54,148 bases of DNA from Dehalococcoidia bacterium (GTDB taxonomy: Bacteria; Chloroflexota; Dehalococcoidia; Lucifugimonadales; Australimonadaceae). The DNA is taken from the NCBI GenBank assembly GCA_022449765.1, contig JAKUPZ010000012.1, positions 1 to 54,148 on the forward strand, written 5' to 3'. The position numbers and the translations under genes were made by a program. The stretch's first letter is position 1; each line of letters opens with the position of its first letter. The notes beneath the pieces are model-generated. The model saw only the letters and a program-made list of their open reading frames with translations, did not search any database and was not told the DNA's origin. Of this stretch, positions 35,549 through 43,510 are shown one piece after another.

Positions 35549-36886
35549 ATGCTTACACAAGAGCAGAATGAACGGCTAACAAAAGTAGGTCCTGGTACGC
35601 CAATGGGCGAATTAATGCGCCGATACTGGCACCCGATCGCGGGCAGTGCGCAGTTAAATTCTGATAACCCTACTAAAGAAGTACGTCTCCTTGGTGAAGA
35701 TCTTGTTCTTTACCGAGACACAAAAGGTACTGTTGGATGTATTGAGCCTTCGTGCGCCCATCGTAAAGCCAGCCTTGCCTATGGTATACCTGAAGAGAAC
35801 GGTATTCGCTGCGCCTATCACGGATGGATTTTCAACGAGCACGGAGCTTGTGTTGATCAACCATCTGAGCCTGAAGGCTCCAAATTCAAAGATAAGGTGC
35901 ACATCAAATCCTACCCTGTACAGGAACTCGGTGGCTTGGTATTTATCTATATGGGCCCCCTTCCCGTTCCAGCATTACCTAAGTGGGATGTTCTTTCTTG
36001 GGAAGGCCATAAAGATGCATGGTCAACATTATTGCCATGCAATTGGCTACAGTGCCAAGAGAATTCACTAGATCCATTACATTTTCTATGGCTCCACAGA
36101 TATTGGGGTGGGTGGCAATTCAATCGGATGAAATCCCCAGAGGAAAGAGATGGTTGGAACGCAGTCATGGGATTTCGTGGGGCTGATCATCGAAAAATTG
36201 GATTTGAGATCACTGATTACGGTGTTATTAAGCGCCGCCTGGTTGAAGGAGAAGATGAGACTGATGATCATTGGGCTATAGGTCATCCAATACTTTTTCC
36301 AAACATCCTTCGTGTAAGTCATGGGCTAGAAATACGAGTGCCGGTTGATGACACTCATACTTTGCACCTCATCACTAATTATCGCCAATACCAGCAAGGG
36401 GAAAGCCCTCAAGAAGAAATCCCTTTTGATGAACGGTCGCTTTATGACGAAAATGGCCTAATAGTCCGTGACTATGTAGCCTCGCAGGATCAAGTTGCGT
36501 GGGTTATACAAGGTCCTGTAACAGACAGAACTACTGAGAGGCTAGGAGCAACTGATGTCGGGATCATAATGTTCCGAAGAATGCTTAATGAGCAGATGGA
36601 TATTGTTGAAGACGGTGGTACTCCCATGAATGTCTATGACCAAGACCCTGGCACGATTGTACTGCCGTGTGAGTCGTATATGTATCCTGGTTACGATGAG
36701 ATCGGTGGTCCTTTTAAAGGCAATGTACCGAGAAAACCTGATGTCGAGCAAATTCTTTCAGGTAGCGGCGCGAGGTTGAAAGAATGGGATGGTATCGAGA
36801 AAAAGCAGGTAATAAGTGGTGTATCTGAAGATACAGGCGGAGCTCTTCGTGACGGCGCCTGGTTCTCAGACGGCCGAAAGCATTAA
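35549..36886 (+). CDS. Rieske [2Fe-2S] aromatic ring-hydroxylating oxygenase
   Basis: A 445-residue oxygenase alpha subunit, paralogue of the protein at 32760 and more alike to the truncated one at 53109. Rieske ligands are Cys69, His71, Cys88 and His91. The mononuclear iron site is L-D-P-L-H-F-L-W-L-H (Asp175, His178, His183). AGGAGG lies 4 nt before the ATG. The gene is the last of the plus-strand oxygenase operon and ends 74 nt before a convergent LigB gene. It would act on an aromatic acid or ether. The two copies differ in the region after residue 185, so they may take different substrates. Confidence 0.92.
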   Translation: MLTQEQNERLTKVGPGTPMGELMRRYWHPIAGSAQLNSDNPTKEVRLLGEDLVLYRDTKGTVGCIEPSCAHRKASLAYGIPEENGIRCAYHGWIFNEHGACVDQPSEPEGSKFKDKVHIKSYPVQELGGLVFIYMGPLPVPALPKWDVLSWEGHKDAWSTLLPCNWLQCQENSLDPLHFLWLHRYWGGWQFNRMKSPEERDGWNAVMGFRGADHRKIGFEITDYGVIKRRLVEGEDETDDHWAIGHPILFPNILRVSHGLEIRVPVDDTHTLHLITNYRQYQQGESPQEEIPFDERSLYDENGLIVRDYVASQDQVAWVIQGPVTDRTTERLGATDVGIIMFRRMLNEQMDIVEDGGTPMNVYDQDPGTIVLPCESYMYPGYDEIGGPFKGNVPRKPDVEQILSGSGARLKEWDGIEKKQVISGVSEDTGGALRDGAWFSDGRKH

Positions 36887-36905
36887 AATCAAACAGACGC
36901 AAAGT

Positions 36906-36936
36906 AAAGAGGGGCTTGATGATCAAGCCCCTCTTT
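36906..36936. terminator. Bidirectional intrinsic terminator between Rieske and LigB genes
   Basis: A perfect 14-bp stem (36906-36919 with 36923-36936) has a 3-nt loop. The arms begin with AAA and end with TTT on each strand, so it works from both sides. It sits between two convergent genes (35549 and 36961). Confidence 0.8.
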
Positions 36937-36960
36937 CGCATCAGTTTTTGAAATATCGGA

Positions 36961-38040
36961 CTATTGCCATCGACCGAACGCCCATCCGCCACCAGTACCT
37001 GCAGGGGTTCGGTAGACAGGGACATATTCAATTAACTCAAAGTTAAGGTCAGTCCCTTCCATTGCACCACCAACAGCGATCCAATTTTGAGTTTCAGACG
37101 CTGCTGAATATAACCTGTTTCGGGGTATCGACATTAAAGTTTCGGAATCTTTTGTCGCAAGGGCATCCAAAACTGTTTTGTCTAACCATTCATCAACTAC
37201 GAAATGGCTAAGCCCCCCAGATGCGATGATGGCAACTGTTTTTTCGCTGTCCCATGCGCGAATAGCGTCGGCAACTGCTCTACCAAATTCATATGAGCGT
37301 TTTGGTGTCGGTTGGTTTGGTGGGTAACACGTATTCTCAAATATTGGAAGAATTGTTCGTGGCTCATTATCAAACAATCGTTTTATTATAAAAGCAAATC
37401 CGTGAGGTAGCCCTTGGTCTCTTGGCTCAGTATCACGAACTGAACTCAACTCCCCTACTTCTTTAGGATAACGACGCGCTACGGTTCCGCCGTATTTTTC
37501 TTTGACATAAGTAAAATGAGAGACGTCAAAATCATGGTCGATCATATATTCAATGACATGACGACCTAGATCTGAAGCAACGGGAACATCCATTTCAACG
37601 TCACCGTAACCCTTTGCAATGGATTCCATAATGTCTGGTTCTCTAAACCCTGCAGCAAGAGTACGCGGCTTTATAGGAACAGATGGTCCCCAGAATACCG
37701 AAAAGGTAGGCATGTTATCTTCAAAAAACCATTCATCCTGATCGTCGGAAATTATCACCGTAATGTCTGGTTTGACTTCATTGAAAGTTTTTGCCAGTTC
37801 TGCGATACCACGCTGGCATGCATCAACCTGGGCCTGAAAAACTTCATCAGTCAAAGGTTTTTCTCGGATAGCAGTAGGGACTTTTTGTAATCCTTCGTCG
37901 TAAGGCATTGCAAAGCCTTCCGGAGGAAATACTAATTCTTGATGATTTAAATCACCTTGTGAGTAACGAGGCCATTGCTCTGCATTCAATGCAAGCATAG
38001 GACTATGTGAAGTCCCAGCCCCTAGAACGATCTTTGCCAT
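36961..38040 (-). CDS. LigB-family class III extradiol dioxygenase-like protein
   Basis: A 359-residue LigB-fold protein. His12 of T-S-H-S-P matches the first iron ligand of LigB. The active-site segment S-G-G-L-S-H near residue 275 matches the catalytic His of the family. The second iron-ligand position reads D-D-Q-D-E, where LigB has an N-D-H motif, so His is replaced by Gln. It may still bind metal with other residues, or it may be a diverged enzyme. No LigA-like domain is fused. ATG 38040 follows GGGGG. It is divergent from a LigJ-like hydratase gene, which suggests a gallate- or protocatechuate-type meta-cleavage route (inference). Confidence 0.82.
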   Translation of the reverse strand: MAKIVLGAGTSHSPMLALNAEQWPRYSQGDLNHQELVFPPEGFAMPYDEGLQKVPTAIREKPLTDEVFQAQVDACQRGIAELAKTFNEVKPDITVIISDDQDEWFFEDNMPTFSVFWGPSVPIKPRTLAAGFREPDIMESIAKGYGDVEMDVPVASDLGRHVIEYMIDHDFDVSHFTYVKEKYGGTVARRYPKEVGELSSVRDTEPRDQGLPHGFAFIIKRLFDNEPRTILPIFENTCYPPNQPTPKRSYEFGRAVADAIRAWDSEKTVAIIASGGLSHFVVDEWLDKTVLDALATKDSETLMSIPRNRLYSAASETQNWIAVGGAMEGTDLNFELIEYVPVYRTPAGTGGGWAFGRWQ

Positions 38041-38190
38041 ATATACCCCCTTGAGAGTAAGTATCTGGGAATTATTTAAATGTAAAGGCCAGATTGTATA
38101 TAAAAATTGATGGACTCAGTGTACACCTTAACATTTAAAATTGCCTGTATTAAGATAGCCTGTATTGACGGCATCAATTGAGCTTAAGGC

Positions 38191-38217
38191 TTGACATTGC
38201 AGGGTTTCACGTATATT
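38191..38217 (+). promoter_or_regulatory. Possible promoter before the LigJ-like gene
   Basis: TTGACA (38191-38196) is followed by TATATT (38212-38217). The 15-nt spacer is shorter than the ideal 17. With 17 nt the -10 would be TATTCA. The AGGAGG site of the gene lies at about 38230. The gap 38041-38239 also contains two copies of GCCTGTATT (from about 38143 and 38157). Confidence 0.35.
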
Positions 38218-38239
38218 CATTGTCTTAATAGGAGGAGAC

Positions 38240-39262
38240 ATGCTCAACGGACAGAGAATCATAGACATGCACGCGCATACGGTTGCGCCCCCAGAACTTT
38301 ACGCCTTCAAATCCACTCTCCTTTCAGGACGTGGATACCATGGAAAAGGCGCATGGAGTTGCTCAGACGAACGCATAGTTCAGTTTGCGCAACAGAATAT
38401 TGACATCATGGATAAGTTTGGAACTGATGTTCAGTTCCTTTCCCCACGTCCATTCCAATTAATGCACTCAGAAAAACCAGAATCAATAGTGCATTGGTTT
38501 GCGGAAGTAAACAATGATGTCATTGCACGACACGTAAAAGAATTTCCTGATCGTTTCCAGGGTATTGCAGGCTTGCCTCAGCTAAGTGAACAAAAAGATT
38601 CTTCACATGCGGTGCCAGAACTTGAAAGGTCAGTAAAAGAATTAGGGTTTATCGGATGCCTAATTAACCCAGACCCAGGTGAAGGTACTACCTACACTCC
38701 ACCAATGGATGATGAATACTGGTTCCCCCTTTACGAAGCAATGGTAAAGCTAGATGTACCAGGATTAATTCACTCTGCTGCCTGTAAGGACCCAAGGGAA
38801 TCCTACAGTGCTCACTTTATTACAACTGAATCGCAGGCAATTCTGAACATGATCCGCCCATCAAGCAAAGTATTTCAGACTTTCCCTAACCTCAAGATAA
38901 TCGTCGCCCACGGTGGAGGATCAGTGCCTTACCAGATTGGTCGATGGAGGGTTCGTCGTAACAACGACATGAAAGCAAATCCTAACCTTGAGGATTTTGA
39001 CACAAGTATTCGCCGGTTCTATTACGACACCAACCTTTACAACAAAGAAGCTCTAGACTACTGCTTCCAAATCTGTGGAACAGATCGTGTAATGTTTGGA
39101 ACAGAAAACCCCGGTAGTGGTACTTCTATTGACCCGAAGACCGGTAAGCAGACCGATGATTTAGCTCCAGTAATTGATGAAATTGCGTGGCTAACTCCAG
39201 AGGACAAGAAAAACATATTCGAAGATAACGCACGACGAGCGTTTACTCACGGTAAGTTTTAA
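38240..39262 (+). CDS. LigJ-like amidohydrolase (4-oxalomesaconate hydratase family)
   Basis: A 340-residue TIM-barrel protein. It differs from the other seven paralogues in having the canonical H-x-H (I-I-D-M-H-A-H), a His in G-L-I-H-S-A-A and a His in V-A-H-G-G-G. Instead of the usual C-terminal Asp it has Glu in G-T-E-N-P-G-S-G, followed by D-P-K-T-G-K and D-D-L-A-P. As I recall, this Glu and that segment are typical of LigJ-type 4-oxalomesaconate hydratases, which add water to the ring-cleavage product of gallate or protocatechuate. Its neighbour on the other strand is a LigB-family protein. AGGAGG lies before the ATG. Confidence 0.78.
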   Translation: MLNGQRIIDMHAHTVAPPELYAFKSTLLSGRGYHGKGAWSCSDERIVQFAQQNIDIMDKFGTDVQFLSPRPFQLMHSEKPESIVHWFAEVNNDVIARHVKEFPDRFQGIAGLPQLSEQKDSSHAVPELERSVKELGFIGCLINPDPGEGTTYTPPMDDEYWFPLYEAMVKLDVPGLIHSAACKDPRESYSAHFITTESQAILNMIRPSSKVFQTFPNLKIIVAHGGGSVPYQIGRWRVRRNNDMKANPNLEDFDTSIRRFYYDTNLYNKEALDYCFQICGTDRVMFGTENPGSGTSIDPKTGKQTDDLAPVIDEIAWLTPEDKKNIFEDNARRAFTHGKF

Positions 39263-39270
39263 TATGCTTT

Positions 39271-39303
39271 CCTTCTGCTGGCTGAAATTCAGCCAGCAGA
39301 AGG
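39271..39303 (+). terminator. Intrinsic terminator or attenuator after the LigJ-like gene
   Basis: The inverted repeat CCTTCTGCTGGCTGAA (39271-39286) pairs with TTCAGCCAGCAGAAGG (39288-39303), giving about 13 usable pairs around a small loop. Downstream bases are T-rich (ATTCTTGATTTTATTC). It lies 8 nt after the hydratase stop and before the small gene at 39340. Confidence 0.65.
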
Positions 39304-39339
39304 ATTCTTGATTTTATTCATCTAGTACGGGAGGACACT

Positions 39340-39549
39340 ATGGCAGACAGAGAATTAATCACCATTGTGGAAGGGCCAAAGGGTAAGGCTGAGGTCTATG
39401 AAGTATCAGACGATAGCTCAAGCACGTCCGCTACCTCAGGTGTTATGTCTTCTAGCTACGAAGTAGTAATGGGCAGCACGACGGAGACTGTTATGACTTT
39501 AGGGGAGGCTTCAATCGTCGCCCATGAGTTGTCTGGCGCCGATAATTAA
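39340..39549 (+). CDS. Small unknown protein
   Basis: A 69-residue acidic protein, rich in Ser and Thr in the middle (D-D-S-S-S-T-S-A-T-S-G). It has no signal peptide or membrane helix. GGGAGG lies 5 nt before ATG 39340, and a clear terminator follows the stop, so it is most likely a real gene. I do not recognise the family. It has no conserved Cys or His. It follows the LigJ-like gene after a hairpin and may be a cytoplasmic accessory protein. Confidence 0.6.
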   Translation: MADRELITIVEGPKGKAEVYEVSDDSSSTSATSGVMSSSYEVVMGSTTETVMTLGEASIVAHELSGADN

Positions 39550-39575
39550 TTTTTCATTTGCATTTAGTCACTCAG

Positions 39576-39605
39576 AGAGAGAGGCGTAGGCCTCTCTCTA
39601 TTTTT
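39576..39605 (+). terminator. Intrinsic terminator after the small gene
   Basis: A 9-bp perfect stem (AGAGAGAGG at 39576-39584 with CCTCTCTCT at 39591-39599) has a 6-nt loop and is followed by A-TTTTT. It is a classical rho-independent terminator. Confidence 0.8.
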
Positions 39606-39638
39606 GCGTCTATTTGATACTCTATGAGTAGGTAACTC

Positions 39639-40217
39639 ATGGAATCTTCAAATAAATCAAAACGTAATTTTCTTTTTTTCGTAATAAGCGTTTCTCCTTT
39701 CCTCGCATTAGTTGCTTTGCTGACGTGGGGTCAATTCCGAACCGATGACTCTTTAGGTATGGCTCAAAGTCATTCTCAATTCAATGATATGCCCAGTGAA
39801 TATAAATTAGCCCCTACTTTCGCAGGGAATGACATATATACAGGTAAAGCTATTGATTTCGATGAATCCCAAGCAAAGGCCACAATGGTTACTTTCTGGT
39901 CTTCCTGGTGCGTTTCTTGCAAGTCAGAAGCTGCACAAATTGCGAAGCTCTATAAGGACTACGAGGGGCAGCCAGTTGAATTCATTGGGATTTCAATTTG
40001 GGACGAATCCGGCAGTGCATACCGATATATAGAAAATTTTGCTATCCAGTACCCTAATATCCTGGATTCTCGTGGTCGCGCAGCGGTCGCGTTTGGAGTA
40101 AGAGGTGTACCAGAAAAATTTTTCATTGACTCCAATGGCCGTGTAGTACATCAGATCAACGGACCTACAACTCCTTCAAAAGTTCGTAATGTTATTGATT
40201 CGCTTCTTCAGTCATGA
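39639..40217 (+). CDS. Thioredoxin-fold, TlpA/ResA-like membrane-anchored protein
   Basis: A 192-residue protein with an N-terminal membrane anchor (about residues 10-31) and a thioredoxin domain outside the membrane. The active site is W-C-V-S-C with Cys91 and Cys94. The cis-Pro region is V-P-E-K-F-F-I-D. Proteins of this type reduce disulfides in cytochrome c or other extracytoplasmic proteins. AGGT lies 5 nt before the ATG. Its stop overlaps the mutY start by 4 nt. The pairing with mutY is probably one of transcript organisation and not of pathway. Confidence 0.87.
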   Translation: MESSNKSKRNFLFFVISVSPFLALVALLTWGQFRTDDSLGMAQSHSQFNDMPSEYKLAPTFAGNDIYTGKAIDFDESQAKATMVTFWSSWCVSCKSEAAQIAKLYKDYEGQPVEFIGISIWDESGSAYRYIENFAIQYPNILDSRGRAAVAFGVRGVPEKFFIDSNGRVVHQINGPTTPSKVRNVIDSLLQS

Positions 40218-41116
40218 AGGCTGAGAAGGCAAAACCGGAAATTACTATTCAAGAGGCTATTGAAACTTGGTATAAATCAAATGGAAGAGATCTCCCTTGG
40301 CGCCGAACTAAAGATCCTTACAAAATTTTAGTCTCAGAGATAATGCTGCAACAAACGCAAGTAAGCAGAGTGGTTCCAAAATATATGCAGTTTGTTAAGG
40401 AATTTCCGTCTTTTCCTTTGCTTGCAGAAGCTCCCGTAGCTGAAGTTATTCGCATATGGTCCGGAATGGGCTACAACAATCGAGCTGTGCGCCTGCACAA
40501 ACTTGCTGGAATAGTAGCTTATGAATTGAAAGGTGTCTTACCTAGCACAGTAGAGGAACTCAAAAAATTACCCGGGATCGGTGAATATACTGCGGCCGCA
40601 GTAGCATGCTTCGCATTTGGTTCAACTCATCCAATTCTCGATACTAATATTTACCGTGTCTTGAGTAGGATTTTCCATGGAACTAATCCTCCTTCAAAAC
40701 AAGTCCTTCATGTCCTTGCAGGGGAATTAACACCGAAAGCTGCTTCTGCATCCTCTTGGAGCCAAGCACTTATGGATATTGGTGCAACCATATGCAATAT
40801 TAGGCGCCCTCAATGCATTAGCTGCCCTGCTATGAAGTACTGCCACGCAGCACCTAAATTGCAGGACGGATCGAGTCAGATGTTAGCTGTCGACTCAGCT
40901 CCTCCTATCCCCAAGCAATCCAAATTCCACGGTTCTCCACGGTATTTTCGCGGGCGGATAATCGATATATTGATAAACGCTGGTGAAAATGGAGTTTCTG
41001 AGGAGGAGCTAATACGTTCGCTAGAAAACAATGATTTTGACATCAATGGTTTAATAACTGCCTTAGAATCGGATGGCTTGGTTAAGCGCGTGCCTGGGAG
41101 AATCACGCTCCCATGA
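40214..41116 (+). CDS. mutY: A/G-specific adenine DNA glycosylase MutY, winged-helix C-terminus
   Basis: A 300-residue base-excision enzyme that removes A mispaired with 8-oxoG. The catalytic Glu is in S-E-I-M-L-Q-Q-T-Q-V (Glu42). The helix-hairpin-helix is L-P-G-I-G-E-Y-T-A and the catalytic Asp is in I-L-D-T-N-I-Y-R-V. The [4Fe-4S] cluster is C-x6-C-x2-C-x5-C around residues 195-211. It lacks the MutT-like C-terminal domain of E. coli MutY. Instead the last 60 residues look like a winged-helix domain, as I recall for actinobacterial MutY. It overlaps the TlpA-like gene by 4 nt and the convergent Ham1-like gene by 14 nt. Confidence 0.93.
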   Translation: MKAEKAKPEITIQEAIETWYKSNGRDLPWRRTKDPYKILVSEIMLQQTQVSRVVPKYMQFVKEFPSFPLLAEAPVAEVIRIWSGMGYNNRAVRLHKLAGIVAYELKGVLPSTVEELKKLPGIGEYTAAAVACFAFGSTHPILDTNIYRVLSRIFHGTNPPSKQVLHVLAGELTPKAASASSWSQALMDIGATICNIRRPQCISCPAMKYCHAAPKLQDGSSQMLAVDSAPPIPKQSKFHGSPRYFRGRIIDILINAGENGVSEEELIRSLENNDFDINGLITALESDGLVKRVPGRITLP

Positions 41117-41726
41117 GTAATTGAAAAAATTGCCGCACTGCGGGTCGGAGTTTTTCCCAAGGGTCTATTTCGCTTTTTTGTATAGGATCCACTAATTGCC
41201 AAATAGGTATTCCTTCTTGTGAGGTCCACAACCCATCGAACCAAAACCCTTCGTCAGCATTTTCATTTGGCCTATATGTCTTCCCTACTAAGCCAGAGGC
41301 TCCTTGAGATTCCCAAGCATTGAGTAATATGCCGGATTTAGCTATTGCAATCGCTTCGGTCCAATAGCATTTACGTTCATCACCTTCGTACCTACTCATC
41401 AGCTTGATCAGCTCGTCGGCTCTTTGAAAACCTGAAAGTCCAGAATCGAAATGCCGCCTAGTGTGCAAGCTGCACCATGAGGGCTCCAGGGCCGGTATCT
41501 GCACTCCGCCATCAGTAGCTATCGTGATTTCATTATCTAATCTTGAGGCGCTTGCGGCTTTTGCAACTGCGATAGCCAAATGTGAGCCCTGTGTCTCTTT
41601 ATCATCTTCGTCGATGCTCAGGTCGAGTCGTTGCTCAGAAGAGATATTTATATCAAGCCCATTGAGCAGCCGTGCTATACGCTCTATCTTCGCACTGTTA
41701 GATGTCGCTATACGTAAGTTAATCAT
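41103..41726 (-). CDS. Diverged Ham1/RdgB-like NTP pyrophosphatase
   Basis: A 207-residue protein. The N-terminal segment I-A-T-S-N-S-A-K-I matches the T-x-N-x-x-K nucleotide loop of Ham1/RdgB, and A-T-D-G-G-V-Q-I corresponds to the A-D-D-S-G-L block. The later G-x-x-S-A-R-x-A-G block and the final H-R motif are not recognisable, so it is diverged. The family hydrolyses non-canonical dITP, XTP. ATG 41726 overlaps the mutL stop (ATGA), so translation is coupled. A longer frame from 41798 is not chosen. Its place beside mutL and mutY fits genome-protection roles, though activity is uncertain. Confidence 0.7.
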   Translation of the reverse strand: MINLRIATSNSAKIERIARLLNGLDINISSEQRLDLSIDEDDKETQGSHLAIAVAKAASASRLDNEITIATDGGVQIPALEPSWCSLHTRRHFDSGLSGFQRADELIKLMSRYEGDERKCYWTEAIAIAKSGILLNAWESQGASGLVGKTYRPNENADEGFWFDGLWTSQEGIPIWQLVDPIQKSEIDPWEKLRPAVRQFFQLLMGA

Positions 41727-43450
41727 TGTATGCGGCCAAATTCCTTCTCCAGGGATTGAAGGGAGATACGCAAAAGTGTAGGTCTTCCATGGGGGCAATG
41801 ATTAGGATTGCCCTCGTTCACCAAGGCGTTACCGAGCGCCTGTATCTCGCTAATGCTGAGTTTCTGCCCAGCGCGTATTGCACTGTGGCATGCTAAGGAA
41901 GCAGCAATATTAGCATGCGTATCTGTCAAATCTGTATTTCTTGCTAGTGACTGAAGTGTTTCGTTGATAAATTTTTTGATATCCATGCTCCGGCCAACCA
42001 AGGGTACGCTTCGTATCAGCAAAGAATCATTCCCAAATGCTTCGAAATTAAGCCCGTAGCGCTCAAAAGAATTTGAATATGACGAAATTACATCCATTTG
42101 CTCGGGAGTAAGATCTACCACTATCGGTTGGAGCATCGGTTGAATTTCTGGCGCTTTGAGCTCCCACTGACTTAACAATCGATAATACAAAAGAGATTCA
42201 TGAGCGGAGTGCTGGTCGATGAGGTACATCCCATCCCCACCATCAGCGACAAGAAACATATTTGCTATCTGTCCTACCATTTCTAGATGAGGGAAATTTG
42301 TACTTGATCCAACAATTGTGTCCGGGATTTGTTCAGCACGTTCAGGAAATCGAGATGCGTAGGTCCCATCGAGATTAGCAGGAAACCCAAATCCGGGCTG
42401 ATTACTTGCTTCAGGAACAGCAGTATATGAATTAATAGCGATGCCGTGAGCCTCAATGACTGGGTATTGCTTCAATATGGCTTCCCTGATTGCCCGATGG
42501 ACACTAGAGAAACCATCATTTTCATTTACTAGTCGTACTTCTCTTTTGTTGGGATGCACATTGACATCAACTTCAGTAGACGGAATCTCTAGGAATATAA
42601 CTGAAATTGGGTAATTGCCTTGCATCAGTAGGCCTCTGTATGCTTCTTCAATTGCAGCAGCGATGGATCTATTGGTAATCCATCTCCCATTGATGAAAAT
42701 ACTTATACCAGTCCTATTGCCCTTGTAGTGCTCAGGGGCCGAGGTGAGGCCCATTACCTGGTATCGCCCAGCATGTGAATTAACCTCTATCATTGAGTTT
42801 GCTTGGTTAACCCCACGCAATGCGCTAATAACATCTCTCAACTGCCCATTTCCCGATGTTACTAGTTTATTTTTGTTATCTGCAGTGTACGTAAATTTGA
42901 CATGCGAATTTGCTAAAGCCAAATGTTCTACTGTGTTCAGGATTCTCGATCCCTCAGCCTGGTATGACTTTATGAATTTTAGCCGTGCAGGAATGGTCGA
43001 AAATAGTGATTCAACAAGAATCGAAGTTCCAAGTGATGCGCCAACCTGCTGGGGTGGAGATATTTGCCCGTTCTCAATATTTGCCAAAAAAGCGCTATCT
43101 GAGCCGGTAGGTCGTGTAACAAGCGTCACTTTACTTGCGGCAGCAATGCTCGCTAGAGCTTCTCCCCGAAATCCAAATGTACTGATACTCGATAAATCTT
43201 CAACTGTTGCAAGCTTACTAGTGGCATGGCGATGAAACGCCAGATCTATCTCATCAGGTGAAATGCCACATCCATTATCAGTGACTCGAATCCAAGACAA
43301 GCCACCAAGCTCAACTTGGATTGAAATTTCAGTTGAACCAGCATCAATAGAGTTTTCTACAAGCTCTTTGATTACTGACGCAGGTCTTTCTATAACTTCC
43401 CCCGCAGCAATCCTGGCAGCAATTTCAGCTGGCAATACTTTAATACTCAT
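41723..43450 (-). CDS. mutL: DNA mismatch repair protein MutL
   Basis: A 575-residue GHKL-type ATPase. The N-terminal blocks are I-A-A-G-E-V-I-E-R-P, E-L-V-E-N-S-I-D-A-G, T-D-N-G-C-G-I and F-G-F-R-G-E-A-L. The C-terminal half has D-Q-H-S-A-H-E-S-L-L-Y-Y, A-C-H-S-A-I-R-A-G and C-P-H-G-R-P. These C-terminal motifs are those of nicking-type MutL, but the second Glu of D-Q-H-A-x2-E-x4-E is Tyr here. The ATG at 43450 follows AGGA. It lies 60 nt after the ArsC-like gene and is coupled to the Ham1-like gene. MutS is not in the window. Confidence 0.95.
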   Translation of the reverse strand: MSIKVLPAEIAARIAAGEVIERPASVIKELVENSIDAGSTEISIQVELGGLSWIRVTDNGCGISPDEIDLAFHRHATSKLATVEDLSSISTFGFRGEALASIAAASKVTLVTRPTGSDSAFLANIENGQISPPQQVGASLGTSILVESLFSTIPARLKFIKSYQAEGSRILNTVEHLALANSHVKFTYTADNKNKLVTSGNGQLRDVISALRGVNQANSMIEVNSHAGRYQVMGLTSAPEHYKGNRTGISIFINGRWITNRSIAAAIEEAYRGLLMQGNYPISVIFLEIPSTEVDVNVHPNKREVRLVNENDGFSSVHRAIREAILKQYPVIEAHGIAINSYTAVPEASNQPGFGFPANLDGTYASRFPERAEQIPDTIVGSSTNFPHLEMVGQIANMFLVADGGDGMYLIDQHSAHESLLYYRLLSQWELKAPEIQPMLQPIVVDLTPEQMDVISSYSNSFERYGLNFEAFGNDSLLIRSVPLVGRSMDIKKFINETLQSLARNTDLTDTHANIAASLACHSAIRAGQKLSISEIQALGNALVNEGNPNHCPHGRPTLLRISLQSLEKEFGRIQ

Positions 43451-43510
43451 TCAGTCCTTACTTTATCAACCAGTCTATAGACAAGTAAATAAGACCTAAC
43501 ATTACGCAAA

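Noticed and set aside
42744-43235. 163-codon plus-strand open frame
   Set aside because: It is antisense to mutL, with no recognisable motif.
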